DNA of 17,264 bases from Flavobacteriales bacterium UBA4110 (GTDB taxonomy: Bacteria; Bacteroidota; Bacteroidia; Flavobacteriales; Weeksellaceae): contig DFXK01000003.1 of assembly GCA_002383165.1 (NCBI GenBank), positions 28,242-45,505 of the forward strand, written 5' to 3'. How positions within the stretch are numbered: position 1 is the stretch's first letter; each line of letters opens with the position of its first letter. Made by a program: the position numbers and the translations under genes. Under the pieces are notes generated by a model. It was given only the letters and a program-made list of their open reading frames with translations. It did not search any database and was not told the DNA's origin. Positions 14,145-17,264 of this stretch are shown here, piece after piece.

Positions 14145-15218
14145 ATGAAAATCAGTTTGTGTCTCATTGTCAAAAATGAAGAAGAAGTTTTGGGAAGATG
14201 TTTGGAAAGCGCCAGAGATTTTGCTGATGAAATCATCATCGTTGATACAGGCTCTACGGATAACACCAAAGAAATCGCGAAACTATTCACGGATAATGTT
14301 TACGATTTTGAATGGATTAATGATTTCTCTGTAGCTCGTAATTTTGCATTTTCAAAAGCAACGATGGATTATCAGATGTGGCTGGATGCAGATGATGTGG
14401 TACCAGAAAAATCGGTTCAGGAAATCAAAAATTTAAAAAAAACTCTAAGTGATGACATAGAAATCGTCACGATGAAATATGTTTTGTCATTCGATCAAAA
14501 CAATAATCCTACATTTCATTCAACACGAGAAAGATTATTTAAAAAAAGTAAGAATTACCAATGGATAGATCCTGTTCACGAGTGTATTCCTTTGATTGGT
14601 AATCTTCAATATACAGATATCGAAATCTGGCACAAGAAAACAAAACAAGAAGTAGCATCTACGAGAAACATTGATATTTACAAAGCTCTTGAGAATGGTG
14701 GAAAAGAGTTTTCCCCAAGACAGTTATATTATTATGCACGAGAATTGAAAGATCATAATCAAACTGAAAAAGCGATTGTATATTATGAAAAATTCTTAGC
14801 AACTGGATTGGGTTGGATCGAAGATGTGATAACGTGTAGCCATCAGTTAGCAATCGAATATAAAAAGATTGGAGCTGAAGAAAAAGTATTACCAACTTTA
14901 TTCAAAACCTTTGAGTACGATATTCCAAGACCGGAAATCTGTTGTGAAATAGGGTATTATTATAAAGAAAAACAAAATTATAATCAAGCATTCAAATGGT
15001 TTGATTTGGCAACAAAAGTTGGTAAATCTGATAATATTGGATTTGTAATTTCGGATTACTCAGGATATATTCCAAATCTAGAAGCTTGTGTTTGTTTATC
15101 ATTTCTAGGAGAATATCAAAAAGCTTATGATTATAATGAAAAAGCTGCAGTTTCCAGACCACATTGTCCTTCTGTAAATCAAAATCGAAATTATTTGAAG
15201 GCTATAATGACAAATTAA
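14145..15218 (+). CDS. Family 2 glycosyltransferase with TPR-like C-terminus
   Basis: A 357-aa protein. The N-terminal GT-A domain (about 1-110 and onwards) begins MKISLCLIVKNEEEVLGRCL and continues with ADEIIIVDTGSTDNTKEIAK (nucleotide-sugar binding) and WLDADDVVP, whose D-A-D supplies the DxD metal-binding motif. The His/Glu residues of IDPVHECIPL (about 145-155) are also typical of this subgroup. The C-terminal half holds TPR-like helical pairs (RQLYYYARELKDHNQTEKAIVYYEKFL and EKQNYNQAFKWFDLATKVG). This architecture is shared with SunS-type peptide glycosyltransferases and many uncharacterised surface-glycan enzymes. It has no membrane anchor. It is upstream of the secreted fibre locus on the same strand. 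Acceptor and sugar cannot be read off the sequence. Confidence 0.87.
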   Translation: MKISLCLIVKNEEEVLGRCLESARDFADEIIIVDTGSTDNTKEIAKLFTDNVYDFEWINDFSVARNFAFSKATMDYQMWLDADDVVPEKSVQEIKNLKKTLSDDIEIVTMKYVLSFDQNNNPTFHSTRERLFKKSKNYQWIDPVHECIPLIGNLQYTDIEIWHKKTKQEVASTRNIDIYKALENGGKEFSPRQLYYYARELKDHNQTEKAIVYYEKFLATGLGWIEDVITCSHQLAIEYKKIGAEEKVLPTLFKTFEYDIPRPEICCEIGYYYKEKQNYNQAFKWFDLATKVGKSDNIGFVISDYSGYIPNLEACVCLSFLGEYQKAYDYNEKAAVSRPHCPSVNQNRNYLKAIMTN

Positions 15219-15580
15219 TTTTTTGATTATAAGCTATGATGATAAGTAATTTAACCAAGCAAAATAATTATTAAGTATAAAAATAGAAGTCATAATATTT
15301 TGTTGTATTTTTTTTGGGGGGAATATATGTAAAACGTTCTTCTGTGTATTAGGACTTTGGTAAAAATTATTTATAATTGTGCATGTATTTTTTATACATT
15401 TGTTCAAAGTATGATAATCTATTAAACATTTGTTTTAATTTCAATAAAATTGATAATTATTTTATGTTTATGGCTTTATATGGTTGGTTTCTATCAAGAA
15501 TAGTTGATAGTGAGCTTTGAAAATAACCGAAGCTTTATAACAGGATAAATTTAAATATAATGAAATAAAATTAATCAACT
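15219..15580 (+). other. 362-nt gene-free stretch before the fibre locus
   Basis: No coding region on either strand is supported here. The stretch is very AT-rich. It contains a T8 run followed directly by G6 (15308-15321), which is unusual in this base composition, and an exact -7 type element TACATTTG (15395-15402) on the plus strand. The word ACATTTGTT is repeated at 15396-15404 and 15426-15434. It probably carries the promoter of the downstream cassette or the remains of a lost gene. Confidence 0.5.
15395..15402 (+). promoter_or_regulatory. Possible -7 element upstream of the fibre locus
   Basis: TACATTTG matches TAnnTTTG exactly. The nearest TTG (15377-15379) is only 15 nt upstream, shorter than usual. 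It would yield a leader of about 170 nt before the decayed gene at 15581. Confidence 0.35.
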
Positions 15581-15898
15581 ATGAAAAAGCTTTCTTTTTA
15601 TCAGCTTTGTCTTGTTTAAACTTTTTCATTCTTTCAAATACAAGACGCAATGAGTTATCAAACAATTATCAGAAATTCTAGAAACGAACTGATTAAAAGT
15701 CAGCATGTAGGAATGAAATTTTCTATTTTGAAAGGTTCTCCCACAGGATTTGTAGTTTATTCAGAAACGCAAATGCGTCCTACCAATATTAATGAATTTG
15801 GAAAAGATAGTACCATCGTAACTTCGAATTCTAATTGGATTTCAAATTCAATAGGAAGGACAATGGTTTACAATGCTGATACGTGGTTTGTCTTTTAA
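15581..15898 (+). pseudogene. Decayed paralogue of the collagen-like fibre gene
   Basis: This is a broken copy of the gene at 16459. The start region is shared (AATCAACTATGAAAAAGCT in both). The bodies align codon for codon through the N-terminal domain: DAMSYQTIIRNSRNELIKSQ here, DAMSYQAIIRNSSNELVKSQ there, then VGMKFSILKGSPTGFVVYSE and VGMRFSILKGSATGSVVYSE. Codon 13 is TAA (15617-15619) where the intact copy has TCA, inside the signal peptide. A T5 tract replaces T6 just before it, with an apparent compensating base later. After TNIN the sequence diverges, and it stops at 15896-15898 where the intact copy goes on to the collagen repeats. Translation from the internal ATG at 15650 would give 82 residues without export signal. 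A live short protein from that ATG is the less likely alternative. Confidence 0.8.
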
Positions 15899-15952
15899 AA
15901 TTCACATTTGAAAAAATCAATTCAATATTATTATCAATTATAAATTAAACTA

Positions 15953-16432
15953 ATGAAATCAATATTACAAATTGTATTAGTCGTAGGATTCTCTATGCAT
16001 TCTTATGCTCAGTCTTCTACGAATACAGCTGGAGGTAATTCTTCCGGATCTAATGGAAATGCTGCTTTTTCTTTAGGGCAAGTTTTTTACGATACAGCTA
16101 CATCAGCAGTTGGGAGTGTTGCTGCAGGGGTTCAACAGCCTTACGAAATCACAGAAACATTGGGGATTGATATCACAGAAATTAATCTGAGTCTGAAAAT
16201 CTATCCTAACCCAACTCCGGATATTCTTAACCTGAAAATCGGATTTAATGATTATAAAAAATACCGATATGAGCTGCATGATGGCAGTGGTAAATCATTA
16301 ATCAGTAAAAGCATTAATGAGTCCCAAACATCTATTAAAATGACTTCTTATCCAGCTGCTGTTTATTATCTTAAAATCATGAAAGATGGTAGAGTGGTGA
16401 AGGTGTTCAAAGTCTTAAAAACAAATAAATAA
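15953..16432 (+). CDS. Short T9SS cargo protein with type A sorting domain
   Basis: A 159-aa secreted protein. The signal peptide MKSILQIVLVVGFSMHSYA is likely cut before Gln20. A Ser/Gly/Asn-rich segment (21-38) and the phrase AFSLGQVFYDTATSAVGSVAAGVQQPYEI (38-66) form a small N-terminal module that I recall from many flavobacterial secreted proteins. Residues about 80-159 form a type A C-terminal sorting domain: LKIYPNPTPDILNL, then YRYELHDGSGKSLIS, then AAVYYLKI and the basic end VVKVFKVLKTNK. It should cross the outer membrane through T9SS, lose the domain and be attached or released at the surface. It sits 54 nt after the decayed fibre gene and 26 nt before the intact one, so it is probably co-transcribed with the latter. 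Confidence 0.92.
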   Translation: MKSILQIVLVVGFSMHSYAQSSTNTAGGNSSGSNGNAAFSLGQVFYDTATSAVGSVAAGVQQPYEITETLGIDITEINLSLKIYPNPTPDILNLKIGFNDYKKYRYELHDGSGKSLISKSINESQTSIKMTSYPAAVYYLKIMKDGRVVKVFKVLKTNK

Positions 16433-16458
16433 ATTATAATAAACAAAAATAATCAACT

Positions 16459-17264
16459 ATGAAAAAGCTCTCTTTTTTAGCGACTTCTCTCGTTTCAACT
16501 TTTGCGTTCTCGCAAGTTCAGGATGCCATGAGTTATCAAGCAATTATAAGAAATTCCAGCAATGAACTAGTAAAGAGTCAAAATGTAGGAATGAGATTTT
16601 CTATATTGAAAGGTTCCGCTACTGGTTCAGTGGTATATTCTGAAACACAGTCTCAATCTACTAACATCAATGGTTTAGTGAATGTCAAAATTGGAGCAGG
16701 AACACAGATAAGTGGCTCTTATTCTACAATTGATTGGGGCGCTGATACTTATTTTATTAAAATAGAAACAGATCCGACAGGTTCAACAAATTATACAATT
16801 ACGGGAACGTCGCAATTGTTAAGCGTTCCTTATGCATTGTATGCAAAAACTTCAGGAAGTTCCCTTCCTGGTCCTACTGGAGCGACAGGTCCTCAGGGTC
16901 TTCCTGGCGCTCAAGGAATTCAAGGGGTAACAGGAGCAACTGGAGCAACTGGAGCTCAAGGAGTGACAGGTGCAACAGGTGTTCAAGGACCGCAAGGTAT
17001 TCAAGGTGTTCAAGGAGTAACAGGAGCAACCGGAGCGAATGGTGTTACCGGAGCAACTGGAGCTCAAGGAGTGACAGGTGCAACAGGTGTTCAAGGACCT
17101 CAAGGTGTTCAAGGAGTAACAGGATCAACCGGAGCAACTGGAGCTCAAGGAGTGACAGGTGCAACAGGTGTTCAAGGACCGCAAGGTATTCAAGGTGTTC
17201 AAGGGGTAACAGGTGCAACCGGAGCAACTGGGGCTCAAGGAGTGACAGGTCCAACAGGTGTTCA
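16459..17264 (+). CDS. Secreted collagen-like fibre protein (3' end outside window)
   Basis: An open reading frame of at least 268 residues that runs off the window. The signal peptide MKKLSFLATSLVSTFAFS is likely cut before Gln19. Residues 23-134 form a globular N-terminal module (AMSYQAIIRNSSNELVKSQ, GMRFSILKGSATGSVVYSE, NYTITGTSQLLSVPYALYAK), a recurrent cap domain in flavobacterial surface proteins. From residue 138 there is an unbroken Gly-X-Y repeat, rich in GAT, GVT, GVQ, GPQ and GAQ triplets, which is a collagen triple-helix pattern. Threonine is common in the Y position, as in glycosylated bacterial collagens. It lies 26 nt after the T9SS cargo gene. The C-terminus, and so its anchoring or sorting signal, is not visible. 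It is paralogous to the decayed gene at 15581. Confidence 0.92.
   Translation, partial: MKKLSFLATSLVSTFAFSQVQDAMSYQAIIRNSSNELVKSQNVGMRFSILKGSATGSVVYSETQSQSTNINGLVNVKIGAGTQISGSYSTIDWGADTYFIKIETDPTGSTNYTITGTSQLLSVPYALYAKTSGSSLPGPTGATGPQGLPGAQGIQGVTGATGATGAQGVTGATGVQGPQGIQGVQGVTGATGANGVTGATGAQGVTGATGVQGPQGVQGVTGSTGATGAQGVTGATGVQGPQGIQGVQGVTGATGATGAQGVTGPTGV
16942..17264 (+). repeat. About 90-bp tandem repeats coding the collagen-like region
   Basis: A 90-bp unit (30 codons, ten Gly-X-Y triplets) starting GGAGCAACTGGAGCTCAAGG runs 16942-17031. An 18-bp insert with GANGVT follows (17032-17049). Next are an 81-bp copy lacking one GIQ triplet (17050-17130), a 90-bp copy (17131-17220) and a partial copy from 17221 to the window end. 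Copies differ by a few bases, mostly silent. All length changes are multiples of 9 bp, so the Gly-X-Y register is kept. Confidence 0.9.

Noticed and set aside
15650..15898. Independent 82-aa gene starting at the internal ATG
   Set aside because: It aligns without gaps to the interior of the intact paralogue and lacks the signal peptide. It is better explained as the remainder of a gene broken by the upstream stop.
16852..17254. Long minus-strand open frames rich in Leu/Ser/Cys opposite the collagen repeats
   Set aside because: They are shadows of the repeated Gly-X-Y codons on the plus strand. Their low-complexity composition mirrors the repeat and there is no independent start context.
16942..17264. 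Possible CRISPR array, from the regular repeats
   Set aside because: The repeats are contiguous, in frame, keep a Gly-X-Y register and have no unique spacers. They encode a collagen-like protein.

Overview
The window looks like chromosome of a member of the Flavobacteriia (Bacteroidota), most like the Chryseobacterium/Flavobacterium side of the class. It is AT-rich and its start codons lack purine-rich Shine-Dalgarno sequences. Upstream elements fit the Bacteroidota -7 consensus TAnnTTTG, secreted proteins tend to be cut before Gln, and it carries lineage-typical genes: porT, gldB, gldC, a type IX secretion (T9SS) type A sorting domain, and menaquinone-type menG/ubiE. Genus-level placement is inference.

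Region 1 (1-4799, minus strand) is a compact unidirectional block, probably one operon read as nadE, a secreted 217-aa protein of unknown function, ribD, a 190-aa membrane-anchored unknown, menG/ubiE and porT, ending at a hairpin terminator near position 20. It mixes cofactor synthesis (NAD, flavin, menaquinone) with a T9SS outer-membrane component. Region 2 (4800-7619, plus strand) diverges from nadE. It holds the gliding genes gldB (with a good predicted promoter) and gldC, then a PLP-dependent cystathionine gamma-synthase/lyase. Region 3 (7688-10589, plus) holds a GNAT acetyltransferase, a membrane-anchored endonuclease/exonuclease/phosphatase-fold protein, a small secreted protein resembling a lone TonB-plug motif, and a DUF2490 outer-membrane protein.

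Region 4 (10590-14063) has a flavobacterial dyad repeat, prephenate dehydratase (pheA), and on the minus strand an APC-family amino-acid permease followed by an AT-rich DUF3644-type gene with a HEPN-like RxxxxH motif. That last gene is the best candidate for an acquired accessory or defence-like function.

Region 5 (14145-17264, plus) is the most accessory part. It holds a family 2 glycosyltransferase with TPR-like repeats, a 362-nt gene-free stretch, a decayed copy of a secreted fibre-type protein, a short T9SS cargo protein, and an intact but window-truncated paralogue of the decayed gene that runs into long Gly-X-Y collagen-like tandem repeats. The arrangement suggests a duplicated 'collagen-like fibre plus T9SS cargo' cassette at the cell surface, with repeat-number variation as a likely source of diversity. 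No tRNA, rRNA, CRISPR array, transposase or integrase was seen.
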